From contig NC_135002.1 in NCBI RefSeq assembly GCF_051020985.1, forward strand, positions 4,712,001-4,776,000: a DNA stretch of 64,000 nucleotides, written 5' to 3'. The notes beneath the pieces were generated by a model that did no database searches, was not told the DNA's origin, and saw only the letters and a list, made by a program, of their open reading frames with translations. Position 1 is the stretch's first letter, and every line of letters begins with the position of its first letter. Positions 1 through 11,700 of this stretch are shown one piece after another. Source of the DNA: Nomia melanderi (Eukaryota; Arthropoda; Insecta; Hymenoptera; Halictidae). The position numbers and the translations under genes were made by a program.

Positions 1-221
1 GGGTCTCACGAACGGCAGGCAAGCAGGCAAAGATCGACGAGGCTGGCAAGAACAAGAGCAGAAGAGAGTGCAAGCATGCGAATTACGCGAGAATTAATCG
101 CAAACAAATGAAACCTTTGGTAGCAGCGCATAAGGGTATCCATAAGCTTTTGGTAACGTATTATCGCCGCTAGGCTAAAAGAGAATTAATAAGATACAAC
201 AACAAAAAAAGAAAAACAGAA

Positions 222-250
222 AAATATATATATATATATATTATATTATA
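222..250. repeat. AT dinucleotide microsatellite
   Basis: Seen directly: an almost pure TA repeat, preceded by A-rich sequence and followed by a purine-rich stretch to about 280. It is low-complexity sequence with no sign of coding. Confidence 0.9.
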
Positions 251-397
251 AAAGAAGAAAGACAAAGAGAAAGAGACGCAACACGCAGGACACACAAGAT
301 TAATAAATAAATTCACGCGGAAACTCGAGTGTTTCGAGAGCATCGGGCCCGTGCGAAACGAAACCTCGTTCAAAAATTCGCGCGCTGTTCACTTGTA

Positions 398-486
398 ATG
401 GCGACGAGACCCGCTCAAATGGCGACCGGTGATCGCCCGTCGATGCTCAACGATTTCGAGGCGGCGACGAACGAGATGGGGGAGAG
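398..486 (+). CDS. Possible 5' coding exon (low confidence)
   Basis: An ATG at 398 opens a 30-codon frame (starting MATRPAQMATGD) that closes with TGA at 488. A splice donor-like GAGAG|GTGAAA lies exactly before that stop, so the frame could continue by splicing, in phase 2. The upstream 390 bases are purine-rich and resemble a leader. The peptide has protein-like composition with acidic and amide residues (LNDFEAATNEMGE) but matches no family I know. No matching downstream exon was found in the window. It could equally be a chance ORF; the reverse strand is also open over part of this stretch. Confidence 0.2.
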
Positions 487-490
487 GTGA

Positions 491-2089
491 AACGAAACAA
501 TGAACTAACGGAAAAGTCGAAAAAAATGGGGAAGAAAGAGGGAAAGAGAGAAAGACAGGAATACTTATGTGGCATACGAGCGTTTGTATAATCGGTCAAA
601 CGGGAGGGGTGGGGAAAAAAAACGAATAATATATTAATGAATAACGATACGTCTATTCGGAAATTATTTGGATAATCTGTGATACTCAGATTGACGATTA
701 TTATCGGTTATCTCGGTCGGATTTATTCGGAGAATTTTTCGTGTCCGCAGACACGGCGTTCCGCGCGATTTTAACCGGATGCGTGCGCAACGAGTATCGA
801 GGTATTTAATAGATAAGGCGTCGGTTATGGAATCGTTCGAGCGACGCGTTGTTGAAGCTAACCTGGAGGCTGTTGCGAAACTTTTCAATTTCCTTTCGAT
901 CGAACCGTCTTGCATTCGACTTTACGAACTCTGCTGTCTACCGTACTTTCGAATATTTCAACTTGCACGCTTGATTTGTAATATTTCACGAAATCCACCA
1001 TATAATTCATCGTGGCTCCGTATTACGTCCCGATAGGCGCACGTGAATATTCTGTCCCTTGACATCTGCAATTACCTCTACTCCCCGCAATTCAGTTCTT
1101 TCTCTTCGTCAGACAATAATCGTTCGAACAAGAACACAGCGGATACCTGAGCATTGATATTACATTGAGAAGATTCGTAGGTATCGTTGTCTCGCAGAAC
1201 GTTCCGACCTAGTTTCAGCGGCGCGCTCGCTCCTCGCGATCTATCAGAATCCTCGTAGCAATCGCACCGCCTCATGCCCAACTCGAGACGACGTCCGAAC
1301 GATCCAAGATATTCGGCAATCGAACCGGGATCCGGAAGTGGCCGGATATTAACGTGCTCGGAAACGTTGAGCCGGGAAAAAAGCGTTTGCCCCGGCGCGG
1401 CTCGTTGAATTCGATTGTGGCCGACGCGCACCGACAAATTGTTTTTTATATATATAATGTTTGCTCGGATCATCCAGCGGGCACACGCGACTCGCAGGCG
1501 AATTATTATCGTTCGGGAGAGGCGTACTCGATAGTTTCTCGTGGGAGGCCAGAGCACGCGGATTGTTTCCACTCGGTTTTTTTACGATATTCGCACGGAC
1601 CTGGAGATCGCACATCCACGAAATCGGCCACTGTGACCGCCAATTTGTTATTATCGTTGTTATTACCATTATCGCCGTCTTTTTTTCGGTTTCAACGTGT
1701 ACCTATGCGTATTGTGAATTATGTCATATGAGGATCGTTAAGTTTGATAGACTCTTATTGAAACTTTTCTTCGTCTCTTTATATAAGAGAGATTTGATCG
1801 ATGAATGGTAGATCGAGTAATTTCAGGTTTATCGTAGTATTTACTTTCCATGCAATCGAAGAGGCGAGTTTGTGAAACTCTTTTAATGTTTGTGAATTAG
1901 ATTTAAAGGAAGGGCGACCATTTATTTGTAATCTCATTGGCAGGCGATCTCGCGGATGTCGTTCAAATTGTATTCCACGTAACACCCACGAGATAATCAT
2001 GTTACTAAGACTCTGCGTTTTTTAATATCAGCGAGGCTCGGCCCGGACAACGGGCGGACAAAAGTGTTTTCAATAAACTGTTACATTAC
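491..2089. other. Non-genic stretch left of the gene pair
   Basis: AT-rich sequence with a more GC-rich middle (about 1180-1420). Overlapping open frames of 73-164 codons occur on both strands between 1078 and 2000. None looks like a known family and they shadow each other, so I call none. No repeat family recognised here. Confidence 0.5.
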
Positions 2090-2135
2090 CTGAACCATGG
2101 TCACTTCCTTGCCACCTCGTAGACTCACTTGGAAC
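2090..2135 (-). CDS. Candidate 46-nt micro-exon
   Basis: On the minus strand a pyrimidine-rich acceptor (GTGCGTTTTCAG) precedes 46 nt that end in CAG followed by the donor GTAATG. One frame (one leading base, then 15 codons) reads FQVSLRGGKEVTMVQ; a second frame is also open and the third has a stop. The peptide reads like coding sequence but I cannot assign it. If it is real, its upstream exons must lie above position 5000, because the intervening minus-strand sequence is SPO11. SPO11 and the small plus-strand gene would then be nested in its intron. The plus strand here has an ATG in good context (2097) that stops after 24 codons with no GT donor, so I favour the minus reading, weakly. Confidence 0.3.
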
Positions 2136-2176
2136 CTGAAAACGCACAACTTCAGGCTAGCGATGTTATAGGGTAC

Positions 2177-2254
2177 AACGTTTTCAGTTCTATCTTTGAA
2201 ATTATTACACGATACGTATTATACGATACGACGTTTTCATTTCTATCTTTCAAA
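2177..2254. repeat. Short direct repeat upstream of the small gene
   Basis: Two copies of a ~23-nt sequence (ACGTTTTCA, one variable base, TTCTATCTTT, one variable base, AAA) start at 2177 and 2231, 54 bp apart. The second is directly followed by a consensus donor-like GTAAGTA. This lies just upstream of the ATG at 2328, so it may be part of the promoter or a non-coding 5' exon. No function can be assigned. Confidence 0.5.
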
Positions 2255-2327
2255 CGTAAGTATACAGAATAATAACGAACATTTTGATTGCGAATATTTT
2301 TACCGTTGAGTCTGTTAACTGGAGATA

Positions 2328-2844
2328 ATGTCACTGCGTAAACCTCGTAAGAGAAGACGAAGGCGCAGAGTATTGCCCATCCGACAGATTAATAAAAGGA
2401 AATCCGTGCCAGCATTCTCGGAACATCGGTAATGATAATGTGTAACACATTTTTTAAGTAGTGTACGGAAATAGTATTCTTGTGAATGATTCAGTGTTCA
2501 TTGTTTTAAGGTTAAACGATCATTTTTACGAAACGAGATCGAAGAGCACCCGAAACGCTGTTTCAGAGACGGTTTTGATAGATTCCACGATTCTCTCGAG
2601 TCGATCGTCGAGTAGCAGTGTCGTTTGCTTAGGGTCGTATCGTAAGATTCCAGAATTGGTGAATCTCGAGGACAACTGCGACAACAGCGAAGCCAAGGCT
2701 TGCAAACAGGAAATGAAGACTTCGCGGCCTCAAAAGGTAACAACTGCTCGTTATTCTCGTTCCATTGATTAAGTAGGAAATTAATAAGGAAACAAAGTTT
2801 TCTTATAGATGGAGCCCATCAAAATAAAGAGTTTAGTGAAATAA
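2328..2844 (+). CDS. Small basic protein, three exons, unknown function
   Basis: Seen: exons 2328-2428, 2511-2736 and 2809-2844 are joined by GT-AG introns of 82 and 72 bp (donors GTAATG and GTAACA; acceptors TGTTTTAAG and TCTTATAG). The phases agree (2, then 0), giving 363 nt, a 120-residue protein. An in-frame TAA at 2316 precedes the ATG. Residues 1-14 (MSLRKPRKRRRRRR) form a strongly basic N-terminus that could serve as a nuclear or nucleolar signal or bind nucleic acid. Residues 59-70 are Ser-rich. Residues 80-100 are mixed acidic with two Cys. The C-terminus is Lys-rich. There is no signal peptide or membrane segment. A poly(A) signal AATAAA lies 15 nt past the stop. The gene converges on SPO11, with about 140 bp between stop codons. 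I do not recognise the family. The exon structure is well supported; function is unknown. An additional 5' exon is possible. Confidence 0.65.
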
Positions 2845-2858
2845 TTGAGAAATATTTA

Positions 2859-2864
2859 AATAAA
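2859..2864 (+). terminator. Poly(A) signal of the small gene
   Basis: A canonical AATAAA 15 nt after the TAA at 2842-2844, within AT-rich sequence. Its position fits a very short 3' UTR for the plus-strand gene and supports the third exon as terminal. Confidence 0.6.
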
Positions 2865-2987
2865 ATTGCTATTCAAACGATTGATTGAACAAAGGATTAA
2901 CCTGAAGCATGAAATGAAGCGAATGACGTGAAATTTTCTGAAAAAGCAGTCAATTTTCATTGATCTAGATTTTCTTCGTAAATCGTG

Positions 2988-5024
2988 TTAGATATAATCG
3001 CCACCCATGATCTTGCAAGGCAAATAAGTGGCGCTTAAAAATTTCCTCGAGAACGAAGACACGTTTTCTATCTCCGCCTTGCCCATCCGCATTATTCTCA
3101 GCTCTCCGAGGAACGCCTCGTTGATGTAAGGTCGACCCTCGATGGCTATCAACTTTGATAAATCGGATTCAGACAGAGGAACCGTGTTCACACCCAATGC
3201 GACCAACTCCGACGGACGAATCCCGAGCCAGCGCACGTTCGGACAAGCTAGGCTCTCCTTCTCTTTAAACAAATTCGCCGATCCGAATCTAATTCCAAAC
3301 AAATTTTTTTAACATTTTATATCGTCTCAATGAAACTTTCCTTTACTAAAATAAATAAATTTTCTTTTAAAAACTGTCGATGTCCGTCTTCCCATAACTA
3401 CAGCATATGAACATTTAAATATTCTAAATTAGATCAACAACGATATAAATACGTTTACTAATTTCTTGAAACTGTTCCTTTCTCCATTAGAATAGTATCA
3501 ATTTTCGATTTACCGATAGACACACATGATGTCCACACCGAAAGGATCCGCGTCCACGATCGCGTAAACCGGGAGCGCCATTTTGTCGGCGAGTAATTTC
3601 ACCAGCATCCTAGTAGCTACGTCCGGATATCCTTTTCCCGTGATTAGAATGCAGTTCAACAGTTTAGTGCAATCTTCTTCCAACAATTTCTGAAATGCCG
3701 AGTCCTTCTCGACGATCAGCGCCATTTTGGCTTTGGTGCGCGCGGAAATCACGTTCGACGCTATGTGCGGAATAAGAGCGCCTCCCGGCACCGTACAGTC
3801 GATAATTCGATTATCGATCAACGTGAGCGTTAAATCGCCGGCTGCTAAACCCTTTGACGTCGACAGCAGATCTGTGTAATTAATTGTTAATGCGAAGGAT
3901 TACGAAGAGCACTTCGGCTGTTGCGATGCGCATTTACAGTTCGAAGGTAATATCCCTGTATTAACGGTTGAATTAAACTGCTGCACAGTGAAACGTAGTT
4001 TCCGATAGTGAATGCAGCAGACAATAAGTAAGATGCGCATGAATCGTTAATGGAATTTCAGGTAATCGGAATTGATTTAGTTCTCCGTTGTATTAGTTTA
4101 GTTGGGAATCCGAGAATCAGATTTTCAAGGAAACCTTTGGATTTTAATTACGCTTATATGTGTAACTTATTTTTGTGTACAATATAAATATTGAAATAGG
4201 TGAATAAATAAAGTTCGTTACTGTATAATTACTAATAAACAATATCAACTCACTGACTTATGGAAATATTTAGTTTCACGAGATCAGAAACTCGATAAAA
4301 CACAATATTCGTCTTGTTTGGAAATTTAATATAAAATCAGAGAATAAAAGAAGGAATAAGAGAGAATAAAATACGTAAAACAAAACTTACTGAGCTCCCA
4401 AGGTGCGCAATTCAACAGATTTGCCACGTGGTTCACCGTCAGGTCCACGTGTTTCTGTTCTGGCGCTAAGTTCAATGTTTTTTCGTTTTTTAAATGGTAA
4501 TACAGTGATCGTCTCGTGATTGTGCTATTTGTGATCAACAAACGATGCGCAGCAGCCATTACGGTCATCATTAACGCCAACTTATCTTTGCTTCTGCTCC
4601 TGGCGAAATCGATCACCGTCCTTTTCTCGTTTCGGTCTGTGTCTTGAGTGGTTTGCTCGAATTCTTCCACAGCTTGTGATTCATCGTTCTCTTCGAAAGT
4701 TTGATTATCAACTGAATTTTGCGACCATGAATATGAAACTTGCGGCAGCCGACCGGAACATATTTGTTCGATTACTTCTTTAGTCACACTTTCTATACGA
4801 GCTACTAACGCCTCTCTAAATATTATGAAATATATTTTACGCGAAAAGTTATGTTGACATTCAATGTTCCTATGGATTTGAACTCTGTGATAATATTTTA
4901 TAAACGTTCACCTGAATTCTGTGTTATCTACAATAGGCAAATCGATTCTCCTCTCTAAACTTCTCGTTTCACCGTCGATAAAGGCGAGACTTCTAATAGA
5001 GGGATTCTTGCTAAACTTTGACAT
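2988..5024 (-). CDS. Spo11: SPO11, meiotic DNA double-strand-break protein (topoisomerase VIA-like)
   Basis: Four exons: 5024-4912, 4815-4391, 3871-3514 and 3288-2988. All introns are GT-AG (96, 519 and 225 bp) and all phases match, giving 398 residues, close to the usual eukaryotic length. SPO11 cuts DNA at the start of meiosis by a tyrosine transesterification and stays bound to the 5' ends. The 5Y-CAP (winged-helix) region contains RRSLYYHLK with the catalytic Tyr at about residue 144 (second of the pair 143-144). The family signature STSKGLAAGDL is at 183-193. The Toprim fold shows the Mg-binding Glu in LIVEKD (Glu234) and VDADPFG (Asp286, Asp288), followed by CVYRFGS and WLGIRPSEL. The first Met at 5024 gives an N-terminus leading into REALVARIESVTKEV, a typical start of the conserved part. 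No frameshift or missing key residue is visible, so it appears functional. A weak possibility is a 5' UTR intron ending at TTTCAG just before the ATG. Confidence 0.97.
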
Positions 5025-6407
5025 CTTTTCTGAAATTTTAATGTGCAAAGGAATTTAGTCTTCTTTATAAATTATATAAATTTTATACAATCACCGGTGA
5101 AACATATTTTCCTTTCAGTTTTACCGAATTACTGGGTTAATTGTAGTAATTGGGCTTACCGTTCACAGATGGCACAAGGGAGATTATCTTAGTCCTTTTT
5201 ACCATCGACCTTCCTTACCAACGTTGTATAAATAAATCTAATCTAAGAATCGCAAACCCTTAAAATCGTTTCTTCCTCCAACAATAAGAATGTTAACACT
5301 CCAGGAATTATCTTAAACTATCTATTTTCGATTAAAAGAAGATTACTGTAAGAAGCGAATGAAATAATCCTCTAAGATGTTTCTATCCAACGAAAGATCA
5401 TAAATCGCATATTTAAATATTAAATCTCCAATTTCGGAAGATGAAAATAATACAATAATGATCACGAGGACATTAAAATTCATAATAATCCTCGCGCTCT
5501 TCGCAGCTACCTCAGCGACCATTAATCGGCATTAGCTAATCTCCTATTAAACGACGCCAATAAAATTGTTGATAACTACCTTCTGCTTCTACCGAAACAT
5601 AGTCCAACAATCTTCGCCTACCCATAAACTCAAGCGTAAATCCAATCGAACGAGGACGCAAACGAATCATTGAAACACTCCCAATTAATATTTGTTTGCG
5701 CGGTTAAAAGAATATTCGCGCGTCGTTATGTAACAAGATTGCAAGCGGCGGGAGGCCCGTGAAATTCGCTAAAACCGCGTAGCCATTAACCACGGGAGAA
5801 AAACGAATAGAAAGGGGGTCGAGGAGTCAAAAGGTCGAGGAGGAAGGATCCCCGGTCGCTTTTCTGCGCTCGCGAGCGCCAGATAAAAATCTATCACCTA
5901 TCCGAACGTAACATTCTCACAGCAATAAACATATTAAGTTCTTCCGCGGCGGCATAAGTATTGATCCGGCCGGGGTCGCGCTGCACCGTGGACGATCGAC
6001 AACGATTTCCCGGTCCGGGGTACGGCGCACGTATCAAGTAGCGAATCTCAAGAGAGCCGGACACCCCGCTGCGCATTTGTGAGCGGCGGCCATTGAACGC
6101 CGCGCTACCGAGTGCACTAAAGACACTTCAGGACCTCATTGTACCGCGCGAAACACAGTGGCCCGCCTGCAAAACGTCCGATTGTAACGAAATTCGCCGG
6201 CCCTCTCGCCAGCCGGGACGCGGTAAACAAATTCTCCGAGCAACAGGAGCTTGCCCGAGAAATCGATTTCATCGGGACGAAGATGCGATCGATGCAGTTC
6301 GATCGACGATTATTATTCCGAAATTGAATATTTGAGTGTGATGATAGAACAGTGGAAGCTTCGGTGAAGGTATCGATAGAAAGTAGTTCAGTTATGGATA
6401 TACATCT
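5025..6407. other. Region upstream of SPO11, no gene seen
   Basis: AT-rich to about 5700, then a GC-rich, CpG-rich island at roughly 5740-6300. The SPO11 promoter must lie at the left of this stretch, but I see no clear TATA box or initiator. Overlapping short ORFs on both strands in the island are shadows without family resemblance. Confidence 0.5.
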
Positions 6408-6615
6408 TTAACCCTTCGAACTCTGACTCCAATATCGCACCAGTTATAATATTAAACATTTTGAATCTTAAAGAAACTACCCTAAAATTATTCGATTTTC
6501 CACACATCAAAATTTTGCACTGAGAAATGTTGCATTTCTCATTTTTGCTAGGAATACTATAAAAATTAGTTGCAGTTGCTGATAGAACAAAACAATCCGG
6601 AGTGCTAAGGGTTAA
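6408..6615 (+). mobile_element. TTAA-flanked MITE, family B, copy 1
   Basis: 208 bp from TTAA to TTAA. Left end TTAACCCTTCGAACTCTG; right end GGAGTGCTAAGGGTTAA, its imperfect inverse. The interior shares long stretches with the other five B copies, for example the CCAATAT...CACCAGTTATAATATTAAA and ATAAAAATTAGTTGCAGTTG segments. There is no coding capacity. The TTAA edges and CCC termini are as in piggyBac-type non-autonomous elements (inference). Confidence 0.8.
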
Positions 6616-8593
6616 GATTTTATGATTTGAAATGATGTATAGATTTTCGAAACTTCGGTTTCAGTTTTTGGGAGATCATTGAGGGAATGTGGGAATTTAT
6701 AATGCTTTGATCAGGTTTTGGTATTGTACACATTTGCACGTTCGACGCATGCAAGAATGATTTAACTGTACTGTTCTCCGAGGTTGTCGATGAATTTTCG
6801 TCACGGACAGTTTTCTGGTGCGCAGATGCAACGATAAATTTCCTCGGACAGAGAACGTCGCAGATTTCGTGGATGTTTTCGGAGCTGTCTACTCGAAGGG
6901 ACAATGAATACTAACGAGCAGCGATGGACATTTACGGCGCGTGCCAAAACATTTTAGGGTCACCGGAACCACCCCTCCGCAGTGATTCCCCTGCCCCTCT
7001 TGCCGGTGAATGCAAATTTATGGTCCGCTCGCGTGATATCGCAAAAAATTGCATTCATTACTTCCGTGAGTTAGCGTGGATGGTCATGGGACATTAAGTT
7101 CCTGTTTGAGGCGGTACGTACATATTAAAATCATCATTTATGTAAACACTGGAGGCGTAATCAGTTGATCTGCAGTAAGATACCCAACACTGAAATAATT
7201 ATCAATTTTCCAAAGTAACACCAATCACTAAAACTAGTCTATTCCCTACGTCTTACATTTACCAATTCCACATTTACAAAGATTGTCGCGAGAGAACTCA
7301 ATTCTAAGAAAGAACCGTATAAATATAAATAATCAAACTAACAATATCCTAATATTCGCCATCCACAGACAAGACAAGTAACAAATCTACAAAGGAGAAC
7401 AAACGTCACGTCCTAGCTAATTCAACAAACGACCGAAGAAAAGCCGCGAAAATCCCGACAAGAGGATCGATTACTTTTCACCGGTTGGTCCCGATGATTG
7501 CATACATTGCGGTCCGCGCGCAGCCGAATCATTCGCCGATCGAGCCGGCTGCTTATCCGCGCAAACGAGCAGAAACGCGACGCCGCCTTGAAAGGCCTGG
7601 CTCCTTCGCCGTGGGTACAAAGGGATTTGTTCACGACGAAATAATGCGAGTGCGCCGCTCGGTTTCGCATTAAAGACACTCGATGATTGCTCTTCTATGA
7701 AAGAGTGGCGCGGTGGAAGGGGGATAGTGTTACATTGTGCGACGAGTAGGTTCGAGAAACACCCCTGAGAATGCGCCCTCGAGATCCTCAAATGGCCCGT
7801 ATAGCGTCCTCCTCAAAAATATCGGTTGTAGCCGGCGAAGATCACGAGAAATTCGCTCGATCCGCCTAATCTCCGTTCACACGCGCGCATGAGATGCCGT
7901 ACAAATAAAATCTGCTTCGCACGATCCGAAGAATCAAAGGCAATCACAATTCCGTGAGCTGGATTTCCTTCGGCTCGAGAAAAATCCGAGAAAAGCAAAT
8001 TTTTTTTTTATTTTCTCCCCGTTCGAGCGATTTCAAGGGATTTTCTTTGGGTAGCCAGATATTCGGGGCGCTTCCGGTGCAAGGCCGATGAATCGTAACT
8101 CGATCCCGCGGCCTATTTTCCATATTCAGGATAATCATGCGCATTCTGCGCCGGTTTTCGGAGGTAAATCCCTTCGGGCGAGGCCGATTTACTCGAGGGG
8201 AATCGAATACCTCGCTTTATTCCGTATTCAAACGTCCGGCTCGCATGATCGAGTATCGAGAATGCCGTTGTACCTGTTCGATTCACTCGGCGGCGACGAT
8301 TTGTCAAAATCCCGGTGGAAGTTTTCGCGTGCACACGTGCACACCGGGGACCGGCGACAATCGTCCGTGACGCGCGGCGCGGAGGACACCGAATATTTCA
8401 ATCTTGTCCACGTCCGTGGGCCGAGCACACGAAGAATGTAGCTTTCGAACCGTCGCCGGCAGATCGTAGATCTCGGCTTCGAGGTTTTTTTTCGTTTCGA
8501 GCACAATGAAACGTTGGCTGGAGCGCTTCCGTTCGACGTTCCGTGAGTCTGCGGTCTTGCTCGGTGTGAGGTGATTTCAACCCCCTGTGCATT
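6616..8593. other. Non-genic stretch with GC-rich islands
   Basis: GC-rich segments at about 7440-7660 and 8040-8560 separate AT-rich sequence. The minus-strand frame 6904-6620 (94 codons, protein-like composition, TAG directly before it) has no recognisable domain and expected-by-chance length, so it is not called. Several overlapping ORFs at 7422-8628 shadow one another. Confidence 0.45.
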
Positions 8594-8793
8594 TTAACCC
8601 TCAGTATTTCGTTAGAAATACTTAACATCTCCTAATTAGACGAAGACGATAGTTTTTTTAATTAACTCAAAGAGAAAGCACAAGTGAATTGAGAAACAAA
8701 GCTTTCGTAACACACACGGTTTAATATTAAATATCAAATTTTATAATTTTTCTGCATCGAATCGAGAGTCACCACTCGAGTGCAAAGGGTTAA
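8594..8793 (-). mobile_element. TTAA-flanked MITE, family A, copy 1 (3' end damaged)
   Basis: 200 bp, in reverse orientation relative to the copy at 13760. The right edge CACTCGAGTGCAAAGGGTTAA is the inverse of the A-family head. The left edge TTAACCCTCAGTATTTCG lacks about a dozen bases of the usual terminus but continues into the family tail (TTAGAAATACTTAACAT). TTAA at both edges. Confidence 0.75.
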
Positions 8794-11700
8794 TTTCTTG
8801 TGCTGATATTTAGAAAGAGAAACTTTTCTTTGATAATAATTTCGCTGTTATTGATATGTTTTGAAACTGATTTTCAGTTTCTATTTCAGTGAAAGTAGCG
8901 AGAGGTCCTCTCACCCCTTCGCTAAACTCATAAACTCTACTGTTTGAAAATTGATTTATTATTAATTCTTCTATTGAATTATTGGTAATTCTGTCGTCTG
9001 ATGAATGGTTTAATCCTTGGAGCGACGGTATCAGTGAAAATTCTCTGTTTTGCGAACAACTCCCTCGGCGCGCTGAAATCGAGAACAATGCAGCTCCGTA
9101 ACGACAGGAGTTTCTGAAGGTAGGAGAAAAAAGTTGGTTCTGTTACAAATTCACGATCAATTTCCTCGCATCGGCGAGCACACGTCGATCGACAATGGGC
9201 AACGTAGAGCACCTTTCTCCCGGCGCGGCACCACCCATCTGCATTTCTTTGCTCCGGTACGTTAGCCAACCCCATGCTCCTTCGACGGCAACCCCCACTG
9301 TTTGGACAAATACGATGTTATCTGTTTCACCTTAGGAGAACGGTGGTAACCGCGCGCATGTGAAGTGACGCAGATTAACCGATCAACGACGGTTCGAATC
9401 AGCCGATCTCTCGCGATCGGATCGGTCTGTTCGAAGAAGTACCGTATTATTTCGAGTTTTTTCTCGAATCCTGTTAACTACGAGTATCGATTGCGAGATC
9501 CGAATCGGTCCCCCGTGCTCCAGAAAACGTGTTCCTTCCAAGAAGTCCGATAATCACCCGGTACAAATCGTTCTTTATTATCGAGCGAAAGGGAAAACAG
9601 GAGAGAACAGTTCCCAGCGAACAAATTAATACGAGCAACGAGCGGATACCGCGAATACGATCATCGCTTAAAGACTCGCATTTCTACGCGCCACCTCAAA
9701 GGAGCTGAAACCAAATAAAAATTAATTCCCCCCGGTTACACGTCCCTTTCACTTCGAAGGAGTGTACGCACACAATAAAAACTTTACGCGCGCAATTAAC
9801 AAACTTCACGCACTATCCGATGAATATTCAAACGTCCCGTAAGAGCGTAAAATCCTTTATCCTCTTATAAATTGAGTAACATGATGCACAGCCGACAGAC
9901 AAACCTGCAGAAATGAATTAAATCCGTCACACCGGCGTTAAACTTGAGAATCGACAACCATAAAAATCCCCGACCGTAGTCTTTATTCGACGATCCGTGA
10001 ATCGGCGAACCGACAAAAATGCGGTGGGAAAAAAGAGGAACGATAAAACGATTCCAGAACAACGCGAGCAATCAATCGTCCCTCGTAAACTCACCCCGTA
10101 CGCCTGCCGGTGCCGGATCGTTCCAGTGGCAAAAAGATACCGATCGATCGAGATCGACGAACGCTCGCGCGCGTGGCAGTCAGGGCGAAATCCGGCGGGT
10201 TAGCAGCGTCAAAAGACACCGGCGGGGATCGTTGAAATCTCTATCGAGCCGGCAAAAAGCCGCGGCGCGTCACGACACGCCGACCTTCTCCGAACATCAG
10301 AAGCGTGTCGGGAAATAACAGGTTGTCGGTTTCCATTTAATTGGCGGCCGATCGTAGGACCAGTTCGTCTGGTATAACTGACCTACACTTAAGAAACCGG
10401 GCACGCCCGTCCGTCTGTCCGTCGTTCAGTCGGCTGGTTCCCTCGCCGAGCGGCCGCCGCGGAAACAGGAACGCGCCCCGAAACCCGCCGCGATTATCCG
10501 CGATCAAGGCGACAGTTCTCCCGATCGCAATGACTTTCTTACCTCCGATCGCCGAAACTCGCTCGCGGCGGAGTCGTATCGCAGCCCGAACACGCCGGAT
10601 ATCCAGCAATTATATTTCCCCTTTTGCATAAATCTCGTCGATTTTATTTCATTTTCCTCCGTCCCGCCGCGGCCGCTCATCGTTGCCGGCGTCGCGTGTA
10701 CCGATCTTTTCTCCGGCTCGCACGCTCGGTTTCCTCGGATTTTTCTGTTCTTGCGCAGCTTCCTTTTCATCGGGCTGTTCTTTCGTCGGAGAGGAGATCC
10801 TTGAGAAAATATTTGACGTGCAACGAGACTGCGCTCGGTCCTTTCCCCTTCGGTGCGGCCGGCACCCTCCCCTCCGCGCTAGCTGGAGGTCTTAGTTAAC
10901 CGAGCCAGAGAAGCCTGGACTGTTATTAAGGAATCTTCGACTTAAAGTGAGCCGCAGAGTGGTCGTTAAGTGATTATGCCCGAAAGATGAATCAAATTGC
11001 TGTGAATTATTCGCGTAACCCTTGCGGCTTATCGGGTGCAAATGCACGAACTTCGCCCCTGCGCCGCGGCCCGTCCGCTCGCACCGGTCCAGCTGCTCTA
11101 GAAACTGGTACCCCGGGTTCGTGGATATAGCCGACTTGAGCTATAAACCGGCCGACGTGATTCCCATTCATTAGATATTCGTCTCGCTCCGTTCTTTTCA
11201 TTTCCGAAGATTTCCCCCGCGTTTATCGTCTTCCAGGTGTTATCACGGGGTGCGGCCGCTGAGGGATGCGCCGCTGAGGTATCATTCAAAGCAGCATTAA
11301 TAGCCCTCTAATGGGCTCTCTTGTTTTTAACGCGTAATTGTTCGTTAGCTCGATCGTTTCTTGTTGAAGAGACCAAAAAAAGGGTTGATTGGTTGGACAT
11401 TTTTATTTGGAGGAGACTGAAGACCTAACGGATCATTTTATTCTGAACCTTACGCTATTTATAGAATTAAGAGGACTGATTATTGTATCACACTATTGTT
11501 AACAGATCTTTATTGTTCTCCTTATTTTTATCGGGAAGCTTTAAATGTGAGAAGCTGGAATTTGAAGAAACGTTCGAAGGGGATCTGTTGTTGAATAATA
11601 TTTTTTGTCCCACAGAAAGTCCCATCGGCGGGGCGTAATAGTCCGCCGAAAAATTAATTCAAGGAGTCGATGACTGTTGAACGCTCGAAGCTCGTCGTTT

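Noticed and set aside
2097..2168. Plus-strand ATG in excellent context giving 24 codons
   Set aside because: Stops at TAG without a GT donor in frame; does not connect to the gene at 2328.
6620..6904. 94-codon minus-strand frame next to MITE B copy 1
   Set aside because: Length expected by chance, non-ATG start, no family resemblance.
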